A program made the position numbers and the translations under genes. A stretch of 64,000 nucleotides of DNA from an uncultured Bacilli bacterium (GTDB lineage Bacteria; Bacillota_I; Bacilli_A; RF39; UBA660): contig CAKPGT010000003.1 in the NCBI GenBank assembly GCA_934155185.1, positions 49,497 through 113,496 on the forward strand, read 5' to 3'. The number at the start of each line of letters is the position of its first letter. Position 1 is the stretch's first letter. The notes under the pieces are model-generated. The model did no database searches and was not told the DNA's origin. It was given only the letters and a program-made list of their open reading frames with translations. Positions 7,587 to 15,601 of this stretch are shown one piece after another.

Positions 7587-7660
7587 TGGAGCAGGTGAGG
7601 AGAATCGAACTCCCGTATCAAGCTTGGAAGGCTTGGGTTCTACCATTAAACTACACCTGC
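7587..7660 (-). tRNA. tRNA-Gly (anticodon TCC)
   Basis: On the reverse strand the acceptor stem GCAGGTG/CACCTGC closes a normal cloverleaf. D arm: TAGTTTAATGGTAGA. The anticodon stem CAAGC/GCTTG presents TCC in the loop. The T arm has GTTCGATTC. CCA is encoded after discriminator T. It lies at the right boundary of the decayed island and is followed by its own terminator. Confidence 0.95.
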
Positions 7661-7816
7661 AATCAAGTAGGCAATTCTAATTATACTTATTTTTAAGACT
7701 ATGTCAATAGAATTTATAAAAAAAGTTGAAAAACCATGCCTGCCTAATTATTATATGTAAATTAATATTTTGTTATTCATACAATTATGATAAAATTAGT
7801 TAGAGGAGTTATTAAG

Positions 7817-8845
7817 ATGATAGTAAATATTTTAGTTTTGGTTATACTTATATTAATTAATGGAATTTTATCAGCTAGTGAACTTGCGTTCTTATCACTA
7901 GAAAAATTTGAACTAGATAAAATGATAAGAAAAAAGAAAAAGAACGCAAAGAAAATAAAAAAGGTGCTAGATAATCCAAGTAATTTTTTGTCTACTATAC
8001 AAGTTGGAATAACACTTGCGGGATTTTTATCAAGTGCGTTTGCCGCATCAACATTTGCAGATGAAATAATGAAAACTGGATTTATGATAGTAAGTCCAAA
8101 TTTTACTAATGCTTTTTTAATAATTATTATAACAATAATATTATCTTATTTTACACTGGTGTTTGGTGAATTAGTGCCAAAAAAGATTGCTCTTTCTAGT
8201 CCATTTATGGTTGCAAGTTTTTCTGTTAATTTAATTAAGATTATGCAGGTATTATTTTTCCCACTCATAAAGCTTTTATCAATATCAACTGACTTAATTT
8301 GTAAGATGCTTAATATTGAGAAAAAAGAAGAAGACTTTACTGAAGATGATATAAAAAGAATTATAATAACAGGAACAAAGGACGGAATAATTGAAAAGAA
8401 AGAAAAAGAATATATATTTAATATATTTAAGTTTAATGATACAACGGTTGACAAGGTAATGACCCCAAAAGATGAATGCATATTAATTAACGTTAACACT
8501 AAGTTTGGTGCGCTTCTTAAAAGACTGAAAAAAACAAAGTTTACAAGATACCCTGTATATGATGGAAATACAAATAATATAATAGGTATCTTTAATGTAA
8601 AAGACTACATTATGTATAAGAAAGACAACGATGATTTTAATTTAAGAAACCTTCTTTTTGATGTTAGAAAATTTAATTATGACGAAAAAATAGATGATGT
8701 TTTTGCTACCATGCAAAAAGAGCATGTTCAGATGGCTATTGTAACTAAAAAAGATGAATTCATAGGAATTATAACTTTAGAAGATGCTGTTGAAGAAGTA
8801 TTAGGAAAAATATATGATGAGTATTATGAGGAAGATGATGATTAA
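7817..8845 (+). CDS. CNNM/hemolysin-C-type membrane protein with CBS domains
   Basis: Start ATG 7817 (MIVNILVLVILIL) is preferred over 7787 because GAGGAG precedes it and the DUF21 transmembrane domain begins there. The N-terminal half has several membrane helices with the CNNM hallmarks NGILSASELAFLSL and FGELVPKK. A CBS pair follows (VMTPKDECILINVNT, FTRYPVYDGNTNNIIGIF, MAIVTKKDEFIGIITLEDAVEEVLG). The usual C-terminal CorC-HlyC domain is absent; the protein ends in an acidic tail. The family transports or senses divalent cations, probably Mg2+, at the membrane. It is transcribed alone and ends in a terminator. Confidence 0.88.
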   Translation: MIVNILVLVILILINGILSASELAFLSLEKFELDKMIRKKKKNAKKIKKVLDNPSNFLSTIQVGITLAGFLSSAFAASTFADEIMKTGFMIVSPNFTNAFLIIIITIILSYFTLVFGELVPKKIALSSPFMVASFSVNLIKIMQVLFFPLIKLLSISTDLICKMLNIEKKEEDFTEDDIKRIIITGTKDGIIEKKEKEYIFNIFKFNDTTVDKVMTPKDECILINVNTKFGALLKRLKKTKFTRYPVYDGNTNNIIGIFNVKDYIMYKKDNDDFNLRNLLFDVRKFNYDEKIDDVFATMQKEHVQMAIVTKKDEFIGIITLEDAVEEVLGKIYDEYYEEDDD

Positions 8846-8858
8846 ATCATCTTTTTTT
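8832..8858 (+). terminator. Rho-independent terminator of the CNNM gene
   Basis: AAGATGAT/ATCATCTT 8-bp stem followed by a T-run; the 5' arm overlaps the last codons of the gene. Confidence 0.85.
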
Positions 8859-8915
8859 GGTTTATAACCCAGCCTAATTTTTAATTAGATGTATATAATA
8901 GGCTAGGAGGTAAAA

Positions 8916-9425
8916 ATGATGGAAAATTATTCTAGTTATAACTTAGATGACATTTTAGTAAGAACATTTATGATGCCTGCTGTGATGCCAAATGAATACA
9001 CTAACATGAATATGCTACCAAAAACTAATGCTGAAATATACATGAATAACAATAACAATAATCTATCCTATAATTCGAAGTTTTTAAATCCAGAGGAAGG
9101 ATTTTTAAAAGGAAATATGGAAAGAGGAACATATGAGCCATATAGAAATATGACTTATATAAAACCAAATATAACAAATGAAAGAGATATGATGTTATAT
9201 AAAATACAACAAATGGCCTTTGCAGCTCACGATATAAACTTATATTTAGACACTCACCCAAATGATACAAATTCTATAAGTCTTTATAACAAGTATAATA
9301 AGGAAACAAAAAAGCTTACTAATGAGTATGAAAGAAAATATGGCCCTATTGATTTATCAGATGATGAAGGCTTAGGGATGACACCTTGGTCTTGGATAAA
9401 TGAACCTTGGCCATGGAACAAATAA
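8916..9425 (+). CDS. Spore coat CotJA-CotJB fusion
   Basis: 169 aa with RBS AGGAGG. Residues about 91-169 are a clear CotJB: MLYKIQQMAFAAHDINLYLD, THPND, a charged helix, YGP, and the terminal WSWINEPWPWNK. Residues about 57-76 (LNPEEGFLKGNMERGTYEPY) resemble the core of CotJA, which normally is a separate small protein encoded before cotJB. The first 50 residues are Asn/Met-rich and disordered-looking. The gene directly precedes cotJC, as in the cotJABC operon of Bacillus. The product is probably a mother-cell coat protein; no sigma-factor box could be assigned with confidence. Confidence 0.82.
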   Translation: MMENYSSYNLDDILVRTFMMPAVMPNEYTNMNMLPKTNAEIYMNNNNNNLSYNSKFLNPEEGFLKGNMERGTYEPYRNMTYIKPNITNERDMMLYKIQQMAFAAHDINLYLDTHPNDTNSISLYNKYNKETKKLTNEYERKYGPIDLSDDEGLGMTPWSWINEPWPWNK

Positions 9426-9446
9426 TTAAGGAAAGGAAGATAACTT

Positions 9447-10007
9447 ATGTGGAAATATTCTAAAAAACTTCAGTATCCAATAAACATAAGAAACAAGAAT
9501 TTAAAGATGGCTAAAACGGTTATTAGCCAGTATGGTGGAGCTCAAGGTGAATTAGGTGCAGCATTAAGATATTTAAATCAAAGATATACTATGCCAGATG
9601 CAAAGGGTAGGGCTTTATTAAACGATATTGGAACTGAAGAACTTGCTCACGTCGAGATGATATGTACAATGGTATATCAAATGATGAAAGGTGCAACTCC
9701 AAAAGAATTAGAAGAAGCTGGCTTATCAGCTCACTATACAGAACATGGTTTAGCATTATTCCCAAGTGATGCTAATGGTAATGCATGGACAGCTAATTAC
9801 ATATCTACGACTGGAGATCCTATAGCGGACTTAGAGGAGGATTTAGCTGCAGAACAAAAAGCTCGTGCAGTATATGAAAACTTAATAAATCAAACTAATG
9901 ACCCCGATATACTAGGACCACTTCTTTGGCTTAGACAAAGGGAAGTAGTTCATTATAACAGATTTAAAGAACTATCTGATGAGTATAAGAAAAAAGGATA
10001 CAATTAA
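9447..10007 (+). CDS. cotJC: Spore coat protein CotJC (manganese-catalase family)
   Basis: 186 aa with the ferritin-like helical fold of manganese catalases. Metal-ligand-type residues are visible in GELGAALRYLNQRY, GTEELAHVEMI, EEDLAAEQKARAVYE and REVVHYNRFKE. The N-terminus MWKYSKKLQYPINIRN is typical of CotJC. It lies 21 nt behind the CotJA-CotJB fusion, with AGGAAAGGAAG as RBS, in one operon that ends at the palindromic terminator 10021-10049. Spore-coat role inferred from the family; it may also break down peroxide. Confidence 0.93.
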   Translation: MWKYSKKLQYPINIRNKNLKMAKTVISQYGGAQGELGAALRYLNQRYTMPDAKGRALLNDIGTEELAHVEMICTMVYQMMKGATPKELEEAGLSAHYTEHGLALFPSDANGNAWTANYISTTGDPIADLEEDLAAEQKARAVYENLINQTNDPDILGPLLWLRQREVVHYNRFKELSDEYKKKGYN

Positions 10008-10016
10008 TAAATAATT

Positions 10017-10049
10017 AATCGCTTACGAATATTCGTAAGCTCTTTTTTT
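10017..10049 (+). terminator. cotJ operon terminator, palindrome copy 1
   Basis: GCTTACGAATATTCGTAAGC is a perfect 20-nt palindrome followed by CTC-T-run. The 25-nt block 10017-10041 is identical to 12199-12223 after the radical SAM gene. Confidence 0.85.
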
Positions 10050-10205
10050 AAGAATGCTAATAAATTAATTATGTAGCTATTAAATTGCCATAACAATATT
10101 TATTATGATGTTATAGTAATTTAAAATAACTGGACACAATAAAGGCAAAATATTAGTTATAGGAAAGCTTACATTGAATAAGAACTTATGTGTAGCATGC
10201 AAAAC

Positions 10206-10233
10206 TTGAAAAGCAAAGAAAAACGTGTATAAT
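10206..10233 (+). promoter_or_regulatory. Vegetative promoter of the radical SAM gene
   Basis: TTGAAA, 16-nt spacer, then TATAAT, 29 nt before the start codon, with AAAGGAG as RBS. The 10050-10205 stretch before it shows no gene. Confidence 0.65.
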
Positions 10234-10262
10234 ATTAATACAAGTTTATAAAAGGAGAACCT

Positions 10263-12182
10263 ATGAATAAATATAATTATGATATTAAAAGAATTAATTC
10301 TGTGGAGGAAATATTGGATGGTAAAAAACTATTAATTAAAGAATTCATTAACATGGATTTGTCTAATTTGGATTTGAGTATAATTCCTAAAGAGGCTTTT
10401 GAAAACTGCTTTTTTTATAATACAAACTTTAAAAATACAGGTATTAAATTTATTCCAAATAAATTAGCACCTGCAACAGAAAAGCAAATGGAGCTTTTCC
10501 AATTACCATGGCAATACAAATACAAGAATTCTATTTATTTTTGTAATTTTAGTGACAATGATTTAACATATTTGAGTCACGAAGATTTTTTACTTGGGGA
10601 GAAGCCTAAAAGAAATAACGAGTATTTTGAGGTTGCAACGATGGGTTGTGACTTTACAAATACAGGAATAAATTTTTTAAATACATTAATTAATGTTAAG
10701 CTTGATTCTTCATATCAAAATTATGATTTTAACGACAAATTTTGGAAGTTTAATGGTGGATTGCTTCATTGGCCTGATTTTATAGATATTAACACAATTT
10801 TAATGAATCCATTTTTAAATGTACCTTCTTTTAGATTTCTTATTGCTATTAGATATTATATAGGTGATGTTGAATTATTACTATATTCTGATACTCTTAG
10901 ATCTAGAGTATCAAGTGATCCAAAAATGATGAAAAAAATTGTAGAAAAATGTGAAAGCTTTTTAGAATATGATAAACAAGGATATGGCAAAAAACTTTAT
11001 AATAAATTATCCCCATTTATGGATTTATATGCAAAAATCAGGTTTTTTGGAGCTTTTAGCATATGCAATTTGAATCTTAAAAATATAGATTTTGAAGATA
11101 TTCCAACAGAAGTTTTACGATTTTATGAAATACAGAATAATAATTTTGAAAATATAACTTTTAATTATACAATTAATGATTTATTAAAGATTCCAGGCGG
11201 ACCAAGTCATTTTTTGGATACAATTAGTGGTTATGAAAATAAATACAAGGATTTGTTTATTACTAAAATAAATTATAATAGTTGGCAAGAAAATCCAAAT
11301 GCTGTAAAAAGAGTATCAGAAAGTGCTATTACTTTTTTTACGAAAGTATATGTAGAACTAAATAGAATATGTAACGCTAAGTGTACTTTTTGCAGAAACG
11401 AAACATTTAATAAGAGTAAGTATGATTTAAATAAAATAATAGATACTTTAGACTCGATTAAGAATTACATCAATGCTATAGTAATAGGCGGTGGGGAGCC
11501 TACACTTAGATTAGATGATGTAAAGAAGCTTCATGATAGCATTATCAATAATGACTTAGATTGGCATTTATTTACTAATGGAAGTAATCCTTCTATCATA
11601 AAAGATGATTATATAATGGATAATTTTAGGCTTAATTTAAGCAGGCATGCTGTTAATGACAATGAAAACGCTAAAATATTTAATATGGATAGTAATAAGA
11701 TTATGACTACCCATGAAATAGAAAAACTAAATTGTAGGAATGAAGAAGTAACATTAAATGCTGTTTGCTTTAAAGGCGGATTAGATAGTTTTGATAAAAT
11801 AATAGAATATATAAAATACGCAAGGGAAATTGGTTGTAAAAAAGTATTAATTCAAGATTTACAAAGAGAGTTATCTTTAGGTAATAATTATATAAATAAT
11901 GATATATGTATAGACGCTGTTATTTTACCTAGGGTAAGAGAGTATTTAAAAAGTATTGGTTATAAAGAAAAGTATCCAATTTATGCAACTGGTGGCTATG
12001 TATCTTATGTATTAGAAAAAGATGGATTTTCTATTTCATTACAAAAATATATTACCCAAAGCGAGTTAGATGAAAACTGGGTTAAGTCTATAAAAAGAGC
12101 ATTCGATTTATCAGTAGATCCAAGTGGCAATTTATATGAAAATTGGAATCAAAAAGATGGTAGGGTAAAGATTAAAAAATAA
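10263..12182 (+). CDS. Radical SAM protein with long N-terminal repeat region, function unknown
   Basis: 639 aa. The radical SAM core starts late: C370-x3-C374-x2-C377 (RICNAKCTFC) for the 4Fe-4S cluster, then the GGGEP motif near 410 for SAM binding. The first 350 residues are unusual: pentapeptide- or BspA-like patches (MDLSNLDLSIIPKEAFENC, FCNFSDNDLTYLSHEDF, CNLNLKNIDFEDIPTEVLRF) that could form a solenoid for substrate binding. No SPASM-type cysteine cluster is obvious at the C-terminus. It has its own promoter and terminator and no precursor peptide or partner gene nearby. An enzyme modifying a protein or peptide is an inference only. Confidence 0.75.
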   Translation: MNKYNYDIKRINSVEEILDGKKLLIKEFINMDLSNLDLSIIPKEAFENCFFYNTNFKNTGIKFIPNKLAPATEKQMELFQLPWQYKYKNSIYFCNFSDNDLTYLSHEDFLLGEKPKRNNEYFEVATMGCDFTNTGINFLNTLINVKLDSSYQNYDFNDKFWKFNGGLLHWPDFIDINTILMNPFLNVPSFRFLIAIRYYIGDVELLLYSDTLRSRVSSDPKMMKKIVEKCESFLEYDKQGYGKKLYNKLSPFMDLYAKIRFFGAFSICNLNLKNIDFEDIPTEVLRFYEIQNNNFENITFNYTINDLLKIPGGPSHFLDTISGYENKYKDLFITKINYNSWQENPNAVKRVSESAITFFTKVYVELNRICNAKCTFCRNETFNKSKYDLNKIIDTLDSIKNYINAIVIGGGEPTLRLDDVKKLHDSIINNDLDWHLFTNGSNPSIIKDDYIMDNFRLNLSRHAVNDNENAKIFNMDSNKIMTTHEIEKLNCRNEEVTLNAVCFKGGLDSFDKIIEYIKYAREIGCKKVLIQDLQRELSLGNNYINNDICIDAVILPRVREYLKSIGYKEKYPIYATGGYVSYVLEKDGFSISLQKYITQSELDENWVKSIKRAFDLSVDPSGNLYENWNQKDGRVKIKK

Positions 12183-12198
12183 TATAAAAATATATTAA

Positions 12199-12227
12199 AA
12201 TCGCTTACGAATATTCGTAAGCTTTTT
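12199..12227 (+). terminator. Radical SAM gene terminator, palindrome copy 2
   Basis: The same 25-nt block as 10017-10041, followed by TTTTT. It also abuts the convergent gene ending at 12226 and can stop both. Confidence 0.8.
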
Positions 12228-12669
12228 ATATTGTATGCTTTTTGAAATCTAAATCATAGTTTACATTTTCTATTTCGCCACTGTTAGCTAAATCCTCTAT
12301 AATTTTCTTATTATCTATAATTGGATCTTGAAGTACGTAAGAAAAATGATAAACAGTATAATTATTTAGGTCCTTAAAATTGTATGAAGAAATAGGGTTA
12401 ATATCTAAAGCTAAGCTAATATCCTTTACTAATTTGTTAACAATATCATTATCAATACTATTTTCGGCTATAACAGTTAATGAACCATTTTGCTTTTGAA
12501 AACAAATGCTTAGGTATCCATTTACATTTTCTTTATTTATACTTTTTATATTAACTTCATAATTTTCATATTCGCAAGTTTTTATAGAAACTTCATATTC
12601 ATCTTGCAAAGCTCTAAATATTTTTGCAAAAGAACTTATGTAGGACTTTTCATAATTAGCATTTAACAT
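12226..12669 (-). CDS. Hypothetical protein, 147 aa
   Basis: The start ATG at 12669 has GGTGA 6 nt upstream. The product is soluble, acidic-to-neutral and looks alpha/beta (EVSIKTCEYENYEVNIKSI, LSICFQKQNGSLTVIAEN). There is no signal peptide, membrane helix or recognisable motif. It follows the proS terminator on the same strand and shares its own end with the radical SAM terminator. Family not recognised. Confidence 0.6.
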   Translation of the reverse strand: MLNANYEKSYISSFAKIFRALQDEYEVSIKTCEYENYEVNIKSINKENVNGYLSICFQKQNGSLTVIAENSIDNDIVNKLVKDISLALDINPISSYNFKDLNNYTVYHFSYVLQDPIIDNKKIIEDLANSGEIENVNYDLDFKKHTI

Positions 12670-12701
12670 ATATAATCACCATTACTATTATAGGTAAAAA
12701 G

Positions 12702-12732
12702 AAAAAAACTTATGAGTAAAATTCATAAGTTT
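12702..12732 (-). terminator. proS terminator
   Basis: A 10-bp stem AAACTTATGA/TCATAAGTTT (plus-strand 12706-12715 with 12723-12732) followed by a T-run on the reverse strand; it overlaps the proS stop codon. Confidence 0.85.
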
Positions 12733-14164
12733 AATATTGCTTAGCCCAGTAAATCTTTGTTTTTGCATCTTTACCACAGCATACACATTTTTTATCGCCA
12801 TCAGGTTCAGCACCTTCAAAAGGCATACATCTAGATTTTAGCCCGAGTTCATCTTTTATTTTGTTTTCGCATGAAACATCACCGCACCAATTACTATATA
12901 TAAATCCAGGCTTACTTGCTGTTTCTTTCATTTCATCCCAAGAAGATACGTTATATAGCATAGCATTTCTTCTCTTTAATGCTCTTTGATACATATCATT
13001 TTGTATATTTACTAATAGTTCACTTATCTTAATTGAAGCTTCATTAATAGATATATCTTCTTTTTCTAATGTATCTCGTCTTACTATAGTAACAGTATTA
13101 TTTGATAGACCACGTTTTCCTATTTCAATTCTAATAGGGTATCCCTTTACTTCAGCTTCAGCAAACTTAAATCCAGGAGTTTTATCCTTATTATCTATTT
13201 TATAGGTTATACTTAAATCTTTTAGTTCATTAGAAATTTTATCTACCACATTATTAACCTCATCATCATTTCCAATAGGTATTATAACTACTTTATAAGG
13301 TGCAATTCTAGGTGGAAGAACAAGCCCTCTATCATCACCATGAACCATTATTATTTCACCAATCATTCTAGTTGTACTACCCCAAGATGTTTGGTAAGGA
13401 GTTTCTAATTTATTTTCTTTATTTAAAAACTTTATATCAAATGCCCTTGCAAAACCTTGCCCAAAATAATGTGACGTAGCGCTTTGAAGAGCAACCCCAT
13501 CATACATCATAGCTTCAATAGAGTATGTATCTTCTGCACCAGCAAATTTTTCCTTATCGGTCTTTTTTCCTGTAAAAACAGGTACAGCTAATACGTTTCT
13601 TTGAAAATCTTCATATACTTTAAGCATTCTAAGTGTTTCATTAACGGCTTCTTCTTTACTAGCATGCATTGTATGACCTTCTTGCCAAAGTATTTCTCTA
13701 GTTCTTAAAAAAGGCCTTGTAGTTTTTTCCCATCTAACTATTGTACACCACTGATTATATAAAAGTGGTAAGTCCCTATAAGAATTAATTATTTTTTTAA
13801 AATGTTCACAAAACAATGTCTCAGAAGTAGGCCTAATACACATTTTTTCTTCTAATTTATTTGAGCCACCTTGCGTAACCCAGGCTACTTCAGGCGCAAA
13901 TCCTTCTACATGATCTTTTTCTACTTGTAAAAGGCTTTCTGGTATAAAGGCTGGCATTCTTAGGTTTTCATGCCCTGTTTCTTTAAACTTTTTATCCATT
14001 ATACTTTGTATATTTTCCCAAATAGCATATCCATAAGGTCTTATTATCATACTTCCTTTTACTGATGAGTAATCTACTAAATCAGCTTTTTTACAAACAT
14101 CTGTATACCACTGTGCAAAGTTAGTATCACGACTTGTTATTTCTTTTACTTGTTTATCATTCAT
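12731..14164 (-). CDS. proS: Prolyl-tRNA synthetase, archaeal/eukaryotic-type (short form)
   Basis: 477 aa from ATG 14164 (MNDKQVKEITSRD); an in-frame GTG 9 nt earlier is too close to the AAGGA RBS. Class II synthetase motifs: motif 2 region RWEKTTRPFLRTREILWQEGHT, motif 3 region GDDRGLVLPPRIAPYKV, and GSTTRMIGEIIMVHGD. The bacterial editing insertion is absent, and the C-terminus carries the zinc-binding Cys set CGDVSCENKIKDE...CVCCGK and ends WAKQY. These features mark the archaeal/eukaryotic-like ProRS found in some Bacillota and Mollicutes. It charges tRNA-Pro with proline in the cytoplasm. Second gene of an operon behind the 14178-14693 gene. Confidence 0.95.
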   Translation of the reverse strand: MNDKQVKEITSRDTNFAQWYTDVCKKADLVDYSSVKGSMIIRPYGYAIWENIQSIMDKKFKETGHENLRMPAFIPESLLQVEKDHVEGFAPEVAWVTQGGSNKLEEKMCIRPTSETLFCEHFKKIINSYRDLPLLYNQWCTIVRWEKTTRPFLRTREILWQEGHTMHASKEEAVNETLRMLKVYEDFQRNVLAVPVFTGKKTDKEKFAGAEDTYSIEAMMYDGVALQSATSHYFGQGFARAFDIKFLNKENKLETPYQTSWGSTTRMIGEIIMVHGDDRGLVLPPRIAPYKVVIIPIGNDDEVNNVVDKISNELKDLSITYKIDNKDKTPGFKFAEAEVKGYPIRIEIGKRGLSNNTVTIVRRDTLEKEDISINEASIKISELLVNIQNDMYQRALKRRNAMLYNVSSWDEMKETASKPGFIYSNWCGDVSCENKIKDELGLKSRCMPFEGAEPDGDKKCVCCGKDAKTKIYWAKQY

Positions 14165-14177
14165 ATAAAACACATCC

Positions 14178-14693
14178 TTATCCTAAAATTCCTCTTAATA
14201 GTCCAAAAGATAAACTTCCAACTATAATTCCTGCTAAAATAACACCAAGTGTTATTGCTAAAAGTGCTTTTTTCTTATCCATATTTATTAAAGCTGCTAT
14301 TAAGCTTCCTGTCCATCCACCCGTTCCGGGAAGGGGAATACCAACAAATAGTAGAAGACCAAAAAATTCAGCTTTTTCTATTTTATCTTTTTTACTTAGT
14401 GCTTTATTTTCTATTTTATTTACTAGCTTACTAAAGTGCTTAGTTTTTTTAAGCCAATTGAATATTGGAGTTATAAGCCATAAAATAAATGGAATTGGAA
14501 TTAAATTACCAATTAAACATATTATAAATGCTGGAACTATATCAAGCCCTAGTAAAGCTGCTGCGATAAGCCCGCCTCTAAGTTCTAATATTGGCATTAA
14601 GGAAATAATAAAAACAATTAATTCCTTACCAAATGGAATACTTCTTAACCCATCAAATAATCCTAATAAAGTATGTACTAAGCTTTCTGCCAT
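14178..14693 (-). CDS. Small multidrug export-type membrane protein (COG2426)
   Basis: 171 aa, strongly hydrophobic with about four membrane segments. It shows the family signatures SLMPILELRGGLIAAALLG, GNLIPIPFILWLI and GIPLPGTGGWTGSLIAALI, typical of Sm_multidrug_ex proteins. RBS GAGGTGA. It is 13 nt upstream of the proS start, same strand, probably co-transcribed. The actual substrate is unknown; the family name rests on weak early evidence. Confidence 0.8.
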   Translation of the reverse strand: MAESLVHTLLGLFDGLRSIPFGKELIVFIISLMPILELRGGLIAAALLGLDIVPAFIICLIGNLIPIPFILWLITPIFNWLKKTKHFSKLVNKIENKALSKKDKIEKAEFFGLLLFVGIPLPGTGGWTGSLIAALINMDKKKALLAITLGVILAGIIVGSLSFGLLRGILG

Positions 14694-14846
14694 AAAAAAA
14701 TCACCTCATATAGTTAGTATTATATCATATATAATCTTGTAATATGAATACCTATTTAATATTTTATGTAAATTAATGCAAACAAAGGCGACTTATATAA
14801 ATAAAAAACTAATTATTATGTTAAAATTATTATAGAGGTATAAAAT

Positions 14847-15551
14847 ATGGAAAAGATAATTATTGATGATATAAATAAACTAAAAAATATTTTAATTTCC
14901 TTTAATATAGGAGAGGAAATCTTTAATCATGCCTCTAAAATGGACTTTAATATAGAAAAAATGTTTTATGATAAAATAATAAATGATTATTCAGATAAAA
15001 CTTTAGATGAAGTTACAAGAAACTTATTAGGGGTATATGGAAATTATATTGCAACACTTTATTATAAGAAGATATATAATGATACTAAAAATGAGGTTCC
15101 TATAATAGACGATGATGGAAAAGAAGTAACAAGAGCGGATATATCGTTTACAGATGGTTTAGGTAAAAAAACTTATGTAGAAGTGAAAGCTGCAAAACAA
15201 ATAATAGATAATATTAGAAATTATGTTGATTTAGATGAGGATTTAAGTAATTGTTATTCGGATAAAGATAGTGAAATAATTAAATATAAGATGATTGGTA
15301 AGAAATTAATTACTCAAGTAAAGAAATTATCTAAAACTGGGGCAAATGTAATTGTCGCTATATTTGATGGTTGTTATATGGATGATATAATAAAAGATGA
15401 ATTAAAAGATTTAAATGCTAAAATAAACATCATTAATATGAATATAAATGATTTAGAAGAAGAAATAAAAAGAAAACTTATTTTAGCAAGAAACTATATT
15501 ATGGAAAATACTACTTTAAATATTGAAAATAAAAAGAGTGCTAAAATGTGA
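14847..15551 (+). CDS. Hypothetical protein with PD-(D/E)XK nuclease-like motif
   Basis: 234 aa. The middle shows a motif order compatible with a restriction-nuclease fold: an acidic patch (PIIDDDGKEVTRADISFTDG, candidate metal Asp) followed by a strand with YVEVKAAKQI, i.e. E-x-K. Helical segments flank both sides. I do not recognise a named family, and no methyltransferase partner is adjacent. A weak RBS (AGAGG) precedes ATG 14847. Nuclease function is inferred from the motif alone. Confidence 0.5.
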   Translation: MEKIIIDDINKLKNILISFNIGEEIFNHASKMDFNIEKMFYDKIINDYSDKTLDEVTRNLLGVYGNYIATLYYKKIYNDTKNEVPIIDDDGKEVTRADISFTDGLGKKTYVEVKAAKQIIDNIRNYVDLDEDLSNCYSDKDSEIIKYKMIGKKLITQVKKLSKTGANVIVAIFDGCYMDDIIKDELKDLNAKINIINMNINDLEEEIKRKLILARNYIMENTTLNIENKKSAKM

Positions 15552-15601
15552 CATGTGCATTCTTTTTGTTTACATAACATAAAATAATTTAGGTGATTTA
15601 T

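Noticed and set aside
10890..10912. Near-palindrome inside the radical SAM gene as another member of the intragenic palindrome class
   Set aside because: It needs a one-base bulge, and in DNA this AT-rich one such match in 64 kb may arise by chance; there is no second copy to test position.
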